A stretch of DNA of 64,000 nucleotides from Mixophyes australis (GCA_036250195.1 JAVHZZ010000005.1:73398505-73462504), one strand, 5' to 3'; shown: positions 12,352 through 25,128, counted from the first letter of the stretch. Notes: generated by a model not told the origin, from the letters alone. Program-made: numbers and translations.

Positions 12352-15007
12352 CAGGGGTGTCCAACCTTTTAGCTTCCCTGGGCCACATTGGAAGACGACG
12401 AGTTGGTTTGGGCCGTACATAAAATACACTAACACTAGCGATAGCTGATCATCCAAAAAAAACATAGAAAGCATAGTTAACATATTAAACTTACTTGGAA
12501 ATGAAGTTAGTGAGATGTTTGACATTGTCTCCGAGCCACCAATGCTTCCATATTTGCTTCGATGGAACTTGTTGCAATTCTCAGTGAGTTCTCAAGGTGC
12601 TCATCAGATATTTTGGTTCTAGTTTTATTCTTCGTGTGTATATCTTTGAAAATAGCTGCTAACAAATGTAGGTGCTTCCAAATAGCGATGACATGAATAA
12701 GGCATGATTGTGAAGAGAGGGATGTTTTCTTCTGGGAAGATATATCTTATAGAAGTCCATTAAAGAGATGTGATCAAATTTTTCTTTCAGTTGAATGTCA
12801 GATTGGAGTTCTATGCTTTCCATTTGAAAATTGCCAGGTAATATGTTTATGTCAACTGAAAATGGAGTTGCAAATATCAGAAAAGCCTGTCCTCAAATTC
12901 CTGTACCAAATCGAAAAGCAAGGCTGCACATTTTTCGGTTCACAGGACCGTGTTTAGCCAATGTACTGAAATGCATAAAATTGTTTGCCTTAATTTCAGA
13001 GGGCAATAGTTTCAGTTTAATTTCGAATGCTGTTATAGTTTGAAACTTTGTTCTGATCAATTATTTTTCACCTTGAAGACGCATGTTTAACTCAATTAAA
13101 TGAGTGGTCAAGTCGACTAAAAATGCCAAATCGTTGAGTCAGTTTTCATCGTCAAGTTCGGACACACCTTTCGTTTTTGATTCCATAAAGGACTTGATTT
13201 CATATCGCAAATCATAAAATCTTGCCAACATTTTCCCTCGACTTAACCAACTTACTTCAGAAAAGTAAATGATGTTCCCATACTCAGCATCTATACATTT
13301 TAGGAATTACTGGAATTGGCGATGATTCAATCCCTTGGACCTTATAAACTTTACAGCCTTGATGACAATCTGCATGACGTTAGCCATCTTTAAAGCTTTT
13401 GCACATAAATTTTCTTGGTGTACTATGCAGTGATATTTCATTATATGGAAATTTTGGGAGGCAATTGCATCATCTTCTATCAATTTTACAAGTCCATCTC
13501 TGTTACCTATCATTGCAGTGGTACAATCAGTAGCTATGCCAGATATGTTGGCAAGGACAAAGAAAATCATTGTAATATATGTTTCACTGCTTCATATAAA
13601 TCGCTTGCTTTAGTTATGTCTTTTAATGGAACTAAAGAAGCCATTTCTTCCGTGATATTATATTCGCCATTAATGCCTTTAATAAAAATTGCCAATTGAG
13701 CTGTATCCGTAGCATCTGTACTTTCATCTATCGCCATAGCATAAAAATTAAAATTAGCAGCTCTACTCTTCAAAACTTTTTCAATGGATTTTCCTATATC
13801 ATCAATTCTCCTGGCTATAGTCTGGTGAGACAAACTGATTTTTGAAAATTCCCCTTTTTTATCCGGGCAAATTATATCAGCCACGCTTTCCATACATTGC
13901 TTAATAAACTCACCATCGCAATACGGTTTCGATTTTTTTGCTACCAGGTTTGCAACCACATAACTAGCTTTTACAATAGAATCCGTTTGAATCAATACTT
14001 TTTTTAAATAATTTTGTTGAGATGATAAGATTTTTTGCAGTTGTCATGTAATGTCTTTTCAAATTGTAGTCTTTAGAAACTGGCAATAATTCCTTGCAAA
14101 TTAAGTAGATTGCCTTACTATTTGCCACAACAAAAAAGTATTCATCTGTCCACTTTTCTTGGAACACTCTTCCTTCATCTATAATTTTTCATTTTTTGGG
14201 TTTGGTTTTCTTTTTTGACATGTCAGAAGCCATGCTGGAATTTAAAAAAAAAATACTTTTAGAAACCACGGTTTAATAATCAATGTGATTACTATGTGCA
14301 CTATGCTGCGGATTTCCCTTTCAAATTAATGGGAAGTGGAATGCGATCAGATTTTGATACGGAATTCTGCAGCCAATTTTGCATTAAAATCCGTTGTGTG
14401 AACCCACCCTTACAGGGGAAATACAGCCCCCAACACTGGCTACAGAGCTGATCTTGGTCTGCTAAGACCCAGCAGCACCTGCAGTTACCCGGCTCCGGTG
14501 AACACATAATCACGGGGACAGAAGCAGGAAGACTATAGTCTAGGATTAACAGCAGATACTAATATGATTGTTAGCGGCCTGGGCCTCACCTGTTTTGAGA
14601 CTCGTTCCACTCGGCACTGGCTGTGTGCAGCATGTCAGACTTTTTTTTTCTCCATAAAGGGGGGATGTTGCTGTCTGTTGCTGGAATGAGGGCTGCAGTA
14701 ATGGAGGCCTGGAGTGAGGGAGGATCTTGGTTAAATAGGGAGCTATGTGAATGGAGTTGAGCTACAGGAGATTACCAGAAAGTGGCTTACCTGGGAGTAA
14801 GGATGCTGGAATGAGGACTGTCTGCCTTTATGGATGCTGGACCCAGTGCGCTTTAATTCCCACAGCCTACAGACCATACGCTGATGCTCCCCGGACCGGC
14901 CTCACAGTTCCCTGCAACTAGCAGCCCACACCAAAACTCTTGATGGGCCTCATTTACAGGTGTGCTGGGCCGCATGTGGCCCGTGGGCCGTGGGTTGGAC
15001 AAGCCTG
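12352..15007 (-). mobile_element. hAT-Charlie-type DNA transposon, full length, inactive
   Basis: 2,656 bp bounded by terminal inverted repeats: left CAGGGGTGTCCAACC, right (reverse complement) CAGGCTTGTCCAACC. It is flanked by a perfect 8-bp target-site duplication, ccttaggg, at 12,344-12,351 and 15,008-15,015, which is diagnostic for hAT insertion. The minus strand carries a broken transposase. Subterminal sequence ('gcttccctgggccacattgg' at the left, 'gggccgcatgtggcccgtgg' at the right) is typical of this group. The intact target duplication means both ends are original. Confidence 0.92.
12510..14233 (-). pseudogene. hAT transposase (GTF2IRD2/ZBED5-like lineage), broken
   Basis: The presumed start is the ATG whose first base is 14,233, but a stop follows after about 14 codons. 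Fragments then appear in order: a BED/zinc-finger-like piece (FQEKWTDEYFFV ... NLKRHY) at 13,964-14,167; the long block 13,567-13,995 with SYVVANLVAKKSKPYCDGEF, CPDKK, SLSHQTIARRIDDIG and AIDESTDATDTAQL (the D of 'DEST' is the first catalytic Asp of hAT enzymes); 13,307-13,570 with ATDCTTAMIGN and HCIVHQENLCAKAL; a WLSRGKM block near 13,230; and the C-terminal dimerisation segment (SSLFGSTYIC) near 12,700. Stops and frameshifts separate these, so no enzyme is made. Sequence lineage resembles the transposases that gave rise to GTF2IRD2- and ZBED5-type host genes, but there is no sign of domestication here. Confidence 0.88.
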
Positions 15008-15015
15008 CCTTAGGG

Positions 15016-15574
15016 TGTTTAGTGGTAGTGCCCACGCTGGGGTAGAGGTGTGTATGTGTAGGAGTCTATAGGAAAATGGGCATCCTCTACATATAGTAAG
15101 GGTCTGTTACATCTGTACCAGGAAAATGGGTAAATAAGTAAACAAAAAATTAAGCTTGTTTTATTGATGCAATTTCAACATGTTTTCTTCTGATTTTCAA
15201 GCATTGCTCTTTTACCATTCTATTTTAATTGGAGCACACATTAATGCATGAGAAATAGGTTGTGTTGCATTGTAAATTAAATTTGAGATGCAGTGTTTAA
15301 ATATTAGAACGCAATAGTGGAATCAAGCCCATGAGAAATACTCATCCTATTTTTACACTTTTTTCAGGTGTTAATTAGCAGCTGTAAAGTGAATTAACAG
15401 CGTAAATAACTGAGTCAGCTCTTCTCCCTAGTGGAGAGAAAAATTTGAAAAGATGAAATAACTGTAACATAAGATGACAGAGGCAGGATAAGCAGATATG
15501 TAAGGCTGGTTTCTTATGTTCAACTTTACATGTTCTCTGCCCAAAAGTCTACACTTTTGTATTTTTTCTTTTAT
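15016..15574. other. No gene recognised
   Basis: AT-rich, no terminal repeats or motif-bearing frame. Confidence 0.5.
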
Positions 15575-15900
15575 TTATGCTAAGTGGTTAGCACTTCTGC
15601 CTCACAGTGGTGGGGTCATGAGATCGATTTCCAACCATGATCTTATCTGTGTAGAGTTTGTATGTTCTCCCTGTGTTTGCTTGCGTTTCTTCTGAGTGCT
15701 CCGGTTTCCTCCCACACTTCAAAAAACATAACCTAGTCTCTCTCGCTCTCTCTCTTTCTCTCTCTCTCTCTCTGTATGTGTATGATAGAGAATTTAGACT
15801 GTAAGCTCCAATGGGGCAGGCACTGATGTGAATGAGTTCTCTGTACAGCGCTGCAGAATCAGTGGCGCTATATAAATAAATGATGATGATGATGATGATT
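15575..15900 (+). mobile_element. tRNA-derived V-SINE with L2-type tail, copy 2
   Basis: Same architecture as 2,587-2,915. The tRNA-like head is truncated and diverged ('gctaagtggttagcacttct', B-box-like 'gagatcgatttcc'), followed by the V core and by a CT/GT microsatellite expansion at about 15,735-15,785, then the L2-like tail 'acagcgctgcagaatc' and a GATG repeat at the end. Confidence 0.85.
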
Positions 15901-18900
15901 TATTGACAAAAAAACAAAAATAAAAATGGGGAGAATCAGCAAAGAGCACACATCATTCTACAGTACACAAATTTCTGGTCTCTTCAATCCAGACTGAATA
16001 AAACTGAACCTTGTACTGTCGGGGTACCAAGGCATGGTGCCCTCATTATCGATCTCTGATAACTTGATTTCCTATTTGGTATGATGCTGTTAACAGGAGA
16101 GTGAAGAAGTGAAACACAAACATGGTGTTGCAGTTTCAAAATCAGCTCTGAGGGTCCTTGCAGGCTGACCCTTTATTTATACCTAAGGTCCAGCATTAAC
16201 TGGTTAACAACAAGTACATATAAGGAAATCTCTTTAGCTCAGCAAATATTTCTTTGCAACAATAACACATATAAGGCAACATCCGTTGTTCAGCATTACG
16301 TGCTTTTCCTCTCGGCCGCTTCCTTTAGTCTGGCATCCTGCTATTGTCTGTTCCATAGGAAACACTTGTTTTTCTTCAAGGCGTTGTCCTGCATCTGTAG
16401 TATGTAGTGTTTTAAGGTATTTCACACATATATTTGAACATCTTAATAACTATTAATTATTTTATACCCTCACAGTACCTTCTCTCATTTCAAGGAGTTA
16501 TTCATCATAGACATCAACCTAAGTTTGTTCAATCTAATTAGCTGTTCATAATCACTAGCAGCAACATCATTGCACCTCTTTAGCAGCAGAACAACTTGAT
16601 AACGTTAATATATCCTATACATTAAAAATCTCATTATAGATACAGCTTTACTACCTACATAACAATGTACAATATTTATTCCACATTACAGGTCCATCAA
16701 TAACAAACTGATATTATCAGACACATTTAGGATATTATGATAATTTAAAAATTCCAGATCTAGCAAATGTTAATCACAGAGAAACTAATGTTTTTGCTTT
16801 TCTCATCATAGCATATTGATTACTTTATATTAAATGATATTCTTGTTTTCTTGATATTAACTTTGCATATCATAAAACCTTGACTTATAGTTGTTAACTC
16901 TATCATTCATTTTCTCAGGTTGTTTGAATTGGTTTATATTTGTAGAAAAAATAGATATTACAGTTTGCAATAACATTGAATAATGAATAATGAGAACAAA
17001 AATAATTTAATGACCATAGATTACATTGCCTAATCAAATATCTAGCCTGTAAAACAGTTATTTTTATCTGTGATGTATCCTCTATGTTAATAAATAATAA
17101 ACGTATTGCTTTTGTGATGACACGTTTACAACATAACTTTTTGTATTAACTAGTGTGCACAACTTTCAGTGCAGAATTTTTAGTTGTATTTACTTTCCAC
17201 ATATGCACTTTAGAGGAAGATTCATTGTCAATTGTGGTGCACCAACGAGATGCACATGATGCGGGTGTTGGGTATATTTATGAAAATTGGTACAAATTAA
17301 AAGGTGGGGCTGCCTATAGTAATTAATCAGATGTTCACTTTCATTTTCTAAACTGCTCAAGAGTTTAATTGATTGCTATGGATAACTCTGCCGTTTCTGT
17401 CTGCACTAGTTCCCCAGTGTCCCAAGTGCTATGGAAGGGGATATGAGACTTATAAAGGCTTTGCTTTTTACTTGGAATACACAGTAAGAAGTTGATTATA
17501 ATAAAGACTGTAGGGGCTTTGGCAAGAGATCTCCCTGGGTAAATGTGAGTAAAAGCCCTAAATAAGATATGCACTCTATTTGCTCCCGATTCTGTATCCA
17601 ACCACTTCTTCTCAATAGAAAACAAGTTAGTATAAAACAAATAGCAAATAAATAAATACATTTGAAATGAAAACCTTTCCTATACTGCCCCTGGAACTGT
17701 GTGGTAGTAGCTGTGTGCCTGTTTGGTCTATATGGTAAATAAAATACTTTCTGTAGCCAGGGGCTCAAGAATGTAATGTTTTCAGAGCTGTCCCATATAT
17801 CCAAATCTGTATTTGCAGGAAATTTTTTTTGCAGCCAAAAATTAAATCTGCCAAGGGGTTGGTGGGTGCAGGGGTGAGTGCAATCAAACCAAACAAATGT
17901 GCCAGTATGTTTTGACACAGAGGTAGCTGTGTAAAAAAGGTGCAGTTGCCCTTAGCAACCAATAAAACACTTGCTTTCTTTTTTGTAACTGTACCAGAAA
18001 AAATATAGAATCTGATTGGTTGTATCACTGTTCACATGAATTTCAGTATGTGATGGACTGTACAAATTTGCTCTATATGCATCTCCAAGTCTAAATAAAT
18101 AGATTGTATGGATGTGGATCCCAAGAAAGATTTAATCCACCAAAGTGAAGTTTCAGTGAAAATTTGCAACAATAACATCTTTGAATTCAGCGTTTGATTC
18201 ATTAGAATGGCATTTGGTTTGTAGATTCTGTGTTATGCTGATTTTATAGTATATAAACCGAACTGGGACAATGGCAATGTTTATTCATTCTGCTCAGTCA
18301 TGTTGTTAGGGTAGACGTAGGGAATCTATTTAAAGCTAAATTCAAGCAAAGAAACATTCAAAATTCAGCACCCACAAAACACATTTGAATGAGACAACAT
18401 AAGGCATTAGTTTTTGCCCTGAAGCATGGAAGTGAGTTCAAGTGAATTAAATTTGTGAATGTCACACTTACTCTTAACAGTATTGTTGCCAATTATCAGA
18501 AAATGTACTGACTTTCAGTGACAATTAGTAAAAAGCTTGCCTGTTGGTAAGAAAAAACAGAGATCCATCATTATTTACCACAGCAATATTTGTGGGTACA
18601 GATACGGCCATGGCACATGTTTCAATGCCCATATCCTTTTTTCCTCTAGAGGCTAGTTTAAAAATGTTTGTTCCTTAGAGGTACATAAATAATGTGTCAG
18701 TATAAAATGTTTGCCACAGTGATTTTTTTATAAAATTGTCAGTAAATTATTGTTAAGGTTGCCACCTGCTCAGAGGTCCTTTATAAGAAGTTATGAGGAT
18801 GACTTAGGTGCCAACCTGCTCCCAGCATAGCCCATTTCAATGTTCTTTTTCCATTTATTCCTCTCATTTTGCAAATGATTTAACCTGAACTGTGCTAAAC

Positions 18901-18965
18901 GTGATGTTAAAGAACATATTTATCACTAATTAATTAATGAATTGAGCATGTTATTCCAATAACTG
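15901..18965. other. No gene recognised
   Basis: About 3 kb, mostly AT-rich. Overlapping minus-strand frames at 17,365-18,028 have no family motifs. Nothing else supportable. Confidence 0.5.
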
Positions 18966-19620
18966 TCAGGATTGTTTGTTTTTGCTGTTGCCTTTAGGTG
19001 GCAGCACTCTGATATAGATTAGATATCCTGCAATTTGCCATCTGGCCTGTAGGTTGGGACAGACTGAATTTCAGTATCTTGTATATCAAGCTAATGACTC
19101 ATTGCAGCTGTTATCTGATATATATAGTCCTCCCCTCTTGGAATCCTGGAAGCTCAGTGTCTTGTATTGTTTATGCCTGCCTAGAATATGTAGCTGTATC
19201 CTGAATCTATAGAATACAGTTAATGTCTACTTGTGTGACTGCACTGGATCTTGCTATGTGAATTCTGCACAATTTATTGTCTGGGTTTCCTAGACTAAGT
19301 ATTGTGTCTGCTGTGGTCCCCTGTTCCCCAGCCCCAGCCTATTGTGTATCTCGGTTCTCTGAAGTCCTGTACTTGTCTGTATAAGGCACTTGCTATGTGA
19401 TAAGTTGGTTTACAATTCTTATAAGTATCTGTTTGCTGTTTTGTTCTGTATCACACTTATTTAAGCATTGCTTTAGTTTATTCTCACCAGTGTCTTGTTT
19501 ACTACCTGCGTGAGAGTGTCTGTATGCTGAAACCTGAAATACTGGAGGATCTATACTGTAGAGTTTGTAAATAAATGGGAAAAACTGAAAACATTGTGTG
19601 ATGAGTGAAATGGTTTATGT
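18966..19620 (+). other. Possible solo LTR, unconfirmed
   Basis: Starts TGTCAGGATTG, a common beginning of vertebrate gypsy LTRs, has a TATA-like 'gatatatatagtcc' near 19,117 and an AATAAA at about 19,570, in the order expected for an LTR. I could not locate a CA end followed by a copy of the upstream 'ataac', so the right boundary and the call itself are uncertain. Confidence 0.3.
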
Positions 19621-20788
19621 AGGGGAGGGTTGGCAATTTTTAGCCTGGGGGCAAGACTCGATTCAGCAGCCTATTAGGAACATTTTTCCAGCCCAGTCTG
19701 CTCCTGGTTGGGACACATGTTGGGTCTCCTACAAGACCCTTTTCATCTAGTACAACATGTTCTTCTCCTGAACTTATTTTATTATCACAATCACCTGTGC
19801 TGAGTCAATTATTTTTTTTATTTTTTAAAAAAACATCTTTATCCTTGATTAATGAATTTTACCCAAGTAAGTGCTATAGAAAATTAAGCAAAGTATGGAG
19901 GCAGAACACTTGGCCAGATGGTGATGGGTTATATTGGAGGGTCTGTATTATTTTATCCCCAAAAAAACCCATTCAATATTATTTAAATTAAGTTCAGCCT
20001 CACAGGTTAAAAACAATCTGTTAATGAATACAACGTTAGAACTTTTGTTATGGCAAAAAACAAAACTTGTTAAAGTAACTCAGTTATGCTCAACCCCAAT
20101 GAACATTTCTTATTGCTATAATTAAGTGATGATGAATCTTTGATGAGCCAAAAAGCAATACAATAAAGTACAGCACATCTATTAATTGCAGGGAGATGAA
20201 GGTGCCACTCATTAGGGGATAAAATAATATTTGATCCATTGTCCAAGTGTCACAATTAATTATTTCAAAAACAAGTCAGTCCTTGGGAAATGATAAATCC
20301 TAAGAGTCTACTGCATTGTATTGTCCTCTATGAATAAAATCAATGTTCATTTAGATACATAATGAGGAAATTAAGTTTGGAAAATATTAAGTAAATCCTC
20401 ATATGTATTAATGACATTTTTTTTTCTATCAGAAATTGCTCATTATTCATCCCCAAATGGTGAGCTGCAGTATTATTACAGTTTTTTGTTATGATAAACA
20501 TACCTTCAGTAGTTTTCCATTCTAGCGTAAACTAGAAATTATATTATCTATTATTATTAGGAAGAATACAAAATAGAAAAACATCTTCCAGTGCAGTAAC
20601 TCAAAGTTCAAATTAGTGAATCATATGTATATAAAATTCAGGAAGTGATAATTAAGGCTTATTTGAATCACTGTTGTATCCCATGCCCAGAATGTCACTT
20701 TGGCACATACTCGATAGCACTGTTCTCTCTCAATGCATAAGTTGCCCTTATTGTCCGAATACCAGATTTCAAACCAGATTCCAGAGAC
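19621..20788. other. No gene recognised
   Basis: AT-rich; no supported feature. Confidence 0.5.
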
Positions 20789-20791
20789 TTA

Positions 20792-20962
20792 GGGGCTTAT
20801 GTTAAGTTGAACGCAAATTGCATTATTGGCGTGAATTACACTTTTTTACATTTGAGCATGCACATTGACTACAGAATTAGTTATTTGTGCAATTGCCTAG
20901 AAGTAAAAAAAAGTTTATTATACACCAAGAATACAATTTGTGTTGAACTTAACATAAGTCCC
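20792..20962 (+). mobile_element. Harbinger-like MITE (family GGGGCTTATG), complete
   Basis: 171 bp. Left terminus GGGGCTTATGTTAAGTTGAA; the right end is its inverted copy 'ttgaacttaacataagtccc'. It is flanked by the 3-bp direct repeat tta (20,789-20,791 and 20,963-20,965), the target duplication typical of PIF/Harbinger. Non-coding. Single ends that look related occur near 37,161, 47,089 and 54,028. Confidence 0.8.
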
Positions 20963-20965
20963 TTA

Positions 20966-21333
20966 ATAGAAAGTGGTTCCAGTAAAAATAAAGACTATTA
21001 AGCTTATTCACCCTTCTATTATTTGAATTGTCAACACCCCATTAAAAGGTATCACCTAAGCTCCAGTGCATACCATCTAATTGTGTAAATTTTAGAGGCG
21101 GGAATATATGCAACAAAATTTTTTCATGAAAAATTATCCATAATCCGTGCATTGTAGAGGATTCAATCATACTCATAAAGAAATATTTTAGATAATAACG
21201 TCAGTATAGAATGTACCTATAGAATAAAAGTCTAATACAATTATGTACACCCTTACAAATATATATATATACATGCTAACTTTATATAAAGCCAGCACAT
21301 AGATTATTCATACATGATAAAGTGTACATAATA
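20966..21333. other. No gene recognised
   Basis: AT-rich with a short TA repeat near 21,260-21,271. Confidence 0.5.
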
Positions 21334-21335
21334 TA

Positions 21336-22310
21336 CACCAATCAGCCACAGCATTAAAATCACCTGCCTAAAATTGTGTCGGTCCCCCTTGTCTCAGTAA
21401 AACAGCTCTGACCCATCGAGGCATGGACTCCACACTTCTGACGGTGTTCTGTGGTATCTGGCACAAGACATTAGCAGAATATCATTTAAGTCCTGTAAGT
21501 TAAGAGGTAGGGCCTCTGTGACTCTGACTTATTTTTCCAGCAAATCCCACAGTCGCATTGAAATCTGGGGAATTTGGAGGCCAAGTCAACACCTGGAACT
21601 CTTTGTCATGTTTCTCAAACCATTCCTGAACAATTTTTGCAGTGTGGTGGGGCGCATTATCCTGCTGAAAGAGGCCACTGCCATCAGGGAACACCAGTGC
21701 CATGAAGAGGTGTACTTGATCTGCAACAATGTTTAGGTAGGTGGTACGTGTCAAACTAACATCCCCATAAATGCCAGGACCCAAGGTTTCCCAGCAGAAC
21801 ATTGCCTGCAGCCTGAAACTGCCTTCCCCGGCTTGTCTTCTTCCCATAGTGCATCCTGGTACCATCTCTTCTCCAGGTAAATGACGTATACGCACCCAGC
21901 TATCCACATGATGTAAAAGAAAACTTGATTTATCAGACCAGGCTATTTTCTTCCATTGCTCAATGGTCCATTTCTGGCACTCAAGTGTCTATTGTAGGAA
22001 CTTTCAGCAGTGGACAGTGGACAGCATGGGCACTCGGTCCAGTCTGTGGCTACGCAGCCCCATATGCAGCAAACTGCGATGCACTGTGATCTGACACCTT
22101 TCTATCATAGCCAGTATTAACTTTTTCAGCAATTTGTGCTACAATAGCTCTTCTGCCCCTTTTTTCCCTGCTTCCAACACATCAACTTCAAGAACTGACG
22201 GTTCACTTTCTGCATAATATATCATATCCCTTGATAAGTGTCATTGTAACAAGATAATCAATGTTATTCACTTCACTTGTCAGTGGTTTTAATGTTGTGG
22301 CTGATTGGTG
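21336..22310 (-). mobile_element. Tc1-like DNA transposon, internally deleted
   Basis: 975 bp bounded by terminal inverted repeats (CACCAATCAGCCACAGCATT at the left; the right end reads 'tgttgtggctgattggtg') and flanked by TA dinucleotides at 21,334-21,335 and 22,311-22,312, the hallmark of Tc1/mariner integration. Autonomous relatives are about 1.2-1.6 kb, so material is missing, mainly from the N-terminal half of the transposase. Inactive. Confidence 0.9.
21500..21985 (-). pseudogene. Tc1-like transposase, catalytic-core remnant
   Basis: The minus-strand frame contains a W-S-D motif near 21,925 (first catalytic Asp), then YLNIVADQV, FQQDNAPHHTAKIVQEWFEK (second catalytic Asp in QQD) and WPPNSPDFN. 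Directly after PDFN the sequence diverges and the expected PIE..W block with the third catalytic residue is missing; a short deletion explains this. The sequence after about 21,500 still resembles the family's C-terminus in another frame. The N-terminal DNA-binding half is largely absent. Confidence 0.8.
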
Positions 22311-22312
22311 TA

Positions 22313-22784
22313 TATGTGAAAAAATATCTGAAATGTTCTATCAAGTGCTATAAAGACATTGAAGTGTATAGAAATTCATATATAATCTCTAGCTATTGAA
22401 AATATGTAAACAATAGTAAAAAACTGTTATCAGATGCAGATTGTAAAAATGGAGCAATGTCATAGCCCTTGTTTAGATCTTGTGGTGATAGTGTGACCAG
22501 CTTGTATATCCAATATATTTCATGTTGTCATAATAATTTATAAATATCAACACCTCATTCAGAAAGTGTCACACGTTTGATAGATTTACCTGATAGATAT
22601 TCAAGATCCGAATTGTCATGGTTAATAAAATGCCTCGTTATAGTTCTAGCACTGGAGATACTGGTAAGACGATAATGGGAAATAGGGTGGTTGGCTCATA
22701 CAAATGTGGTAATTGAAATGCCTGAAATTTGTAAGTGGAATGCATAAGGTGGTTTTTTTAGCAATGACAACACCAAAAAACTCC
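22313..22784. other. No gene recognised
   Basis: No supported feature; it may be upstream sequence of the PLE fragment that follows. Confidence 0.4.
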
Positions 22785-22985
22785 AGTTTAATGAATTGCA
22801 CTACCATTTATGTAATCTATATGCTGAAATGCACATGTGGTTTGAAATATATAGATTAAATCACCAGGTAAAAGGTGAAGAATGAAGGAGCATATACAAA
22901 ATATCAAAAAAAAGGTAGACAACCATACGGTTTCAAGGAATATCACTCAGGCATTTGAGGAATCTGCAAAGCACAATTAATCAAT
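22785..22985 (+). pseudogene. Penelope-like element GIY-YIG endonuclease fragment
   Basis: One frame reads NCTTIYVIYMLKCTCGLKYI, the Cys-containing GIY-YIG start found in Penelope-like elements (Y-V-I-Y ... C-x-C-G-x-x-Y). A stop follows at the usual Gly position, and the continuation lies in another frame: RMKEHIQNIKKKVDNHTVSR, the family's R..EH..NI.....H.VS segment. The endonuclease nicks target DNA during PLE retrotransposition. Stop and frameshift make this a dead fragment. It may be unrelated to the PLE RT piece at 25.8-26.4 kb, which is on the opposite strand. Confidence 0.75.
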
Positions 22986-22989
22986 TAAT

Positions 22990-23690
22990 CTTGTGTGGAA
23001 GGAAACATTGAAGGAGGTTTGTGGTGTCTGGATTTAAGAGGAGAGGGGGATGGGACTGCCGATTATGGCACATTATTACAGGACATCATGGTTGGCAAAA
23101 CCACTCTCATGCTCGGATCCCAAAATAAAATGTTTTGGAGTATATAGTGCACTCCACTCAGGTTATGGAGGATACTGAAAGATAGATCACTTAAAGTTTT
23201 GTCCATATATTACAATTGTCTTTTAGGCTATGGGACTTGGTGATGGGTCGCATAATCTTATGGAACAAAATAGTCTAATGTCTCCCCTCTTTTACACTTT
23301 AGGTTTTCCACCTGGACAGACTCTGAAGTTGAGGCTGCAGTTGCTACAGAGGTATATTCACAGTATCCACCAGATAGTCATTTCCTCCTATGTTCTTTCC
23401 TTGTATGAATCTATATCTTAATTTAACTTTCCTTCCTATGAGTGGCCCAGATATTTCTGGGCATCACACAATATAAAAAGCTGCTTAAGGTACTTCCATG
23501 ATTTTCAATTTACCAGTTTTGAGCTCCTTTATAAGAACCATTCTGTAGGCTTGGCCTTGATCACATCCATCTATTCCATTCTTTGTTAAGAGATATTACC
23601 CTTATGTAGCCTTTATGTTGAGAAATGGGAGATCCCGGTGGGTGAATCCTTGGGTGATGAACAATGAAAATATGGCTACATGTTATTTAA
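22990..23690 (+). pseudogene. L1/Tx1-type LINE ORF2 C-terminal remnant
   Basis: Fragments in several frames follow the order of the L1-clade ORF2 C-terminal region: GLPIMAHYYRTSWLAKPLS at about 23,053-23,110, MSPLFYTLGFPPGQ at about 23,278-23,320, FELLYKNHSVGLALITSIY at about 23,518-23,575, then EKWEIPVGESLGDEQ at about 23,615-23,662. These correspond to the post-RT 'G.P....Y', 'P..N..FPPG' and 'W..DLG....D..W' blocks. Stops and frameshifts are numerous. Boundaries are approximate. Confidence 0.6.
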
Positions 23691-24954
23691 ATACTTTCAC
23701 CAAATCAAAAACTGTATAATTCTTAATGACTGATATTTGACTTAAACCAGACACAAGTATATTTTCACCTCTGTCTCTCACATTTGTTTATGATGCTGTG
23801 ATAGCTTTCATTTATTGCTGATGGGGATACCCATAATGGGATACCCATAAGTTTAAATAAAGGGTCTAAGAAAGGTGGTTTAGAATTTTCAGTCTGCTTG
23901 AAGATCTGTGTGGTTTTATTTTGCAAATCTGTATGAAGAATAAACAAATTATCAGAATGAATTGATTAGGCAAATTTGTGCAGCCACAAGGTTGCCCCAA
24001 GATGTGTGTTTCAAGCCTCATGGAGAAATAGGGCTCCTAGTACAACAATTTTAGTTAACAGGGCATGGTGGATCATCCTGAATGAAAAAAATGTCAGCTT
24101 ATTTGAAAAGTACCCTTAATGCATCCAGTTAGACATGTCTTTCAAGGGCGATAAAAATGTATTCCATCTCAATGGACAACTCACTTTTATGGCTTTGAGT
24201 TTTTGATAATATGTCATTGGTGATGGACCGTCTCAGCTTCCCACAGAAAGGTTCTGAATAGGCTGTCTGTGACAGACTACGACCTTGTGTCCTCCTCCTC
24301 TTATTTTACCCTTCCTCCTTTGCTTTTTATTGAAGATTTTTTTATACATAAGAAAGGTACACTTCTCAATTCACAATATGAGTAATATTCTCTTTATGTG
24401 CCTTTTACATCACTTTGCAGATTTTTTAATGTAACAATAAAAACATGTCTTAATTAAGAGAAGTATTACTTTTATGTTACAATCTATATTATATCTTCTA
24501 TATGTATTGGGATGAACAGATGACATTAAGAGATAGTATTTGTATAAATAATTGGACAATGCAAACTAAAGTGACAACAATAATAAGTAAAACAAGCGCT
24601 TGTTTCTCCTGACCTGTAGCTTCTCTTACCAGTGTAGCTTACCTGACGCGTGGTTAGTAATGAACGTTAAAACTGTGCAGGGAGCACTTAAAACAGAGCT
24701 GCCAGTCAGACAAATTGAATTTCAGATTGAACTTCAGATTTTCATAACTTTACAGTGATATATTTTCAGCGATGAAATGATAAATTCTTTTTCAAACAGG
24801 CTTTAGAGGGAAATACAAGAGACCATTATGTGTTCAAAAGGATAGCAACTTTGATTCAATAAGAAAAAATCCAGAACATAAGCAAAAGCAGATTAAAAGT
24901 AAGGAATCCAATATGGTTTAGTTTAATATACTGGAAAATATTGAAAACTATTAA
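23691..24954. other. No gene recognised
   Basis: No supported feature. A dinucleotide-duplicated patch 'gggatacccataatgggata' lies near 23,824. Confidence 0.45.
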
Positions 24955-25125
24955 GGGGCATATTTACTAAACTGCGGTTTTGATAAAGTGGAGATTTTGC
25001 CTATAGCAACCAATCAGATTCTAATTATCATTTATTTAGAACATTCTACAAAATGACAGCTAGAATCTGGTTGCTATAGGCAACATCTCCACTTTTTTAA
25101 AACCGCAGATTAGTAAATAAACCTC
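24955..25125 (+). mobile_element. Harbinger-like foldback MITE (family 'gcctatagcaacc'), copy 1
   Basis: 171 bp, almost entirely palindromic. Left: GGGGCATATTTACTAAACTG, with 'gcctatagcaaccaatcag' further in; right: 'ggttgctataggcaacatct' and 'accgcagattagtaaataaa'. It is flanked by a 3-bp direct repeat, taa (24,952-24,954 and 25,126-25,128). Same family as 53,729-53,904. Non-coding. Confidence 0.85.
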
Positions 25126-25128
25126 TAA

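Noticed and set aside
17365..18028. Overlapping minus-strand frames of up to 140 aa
   Set aside because: No motif; two frames overlap in the same strand, as expected by chance in such sequence.
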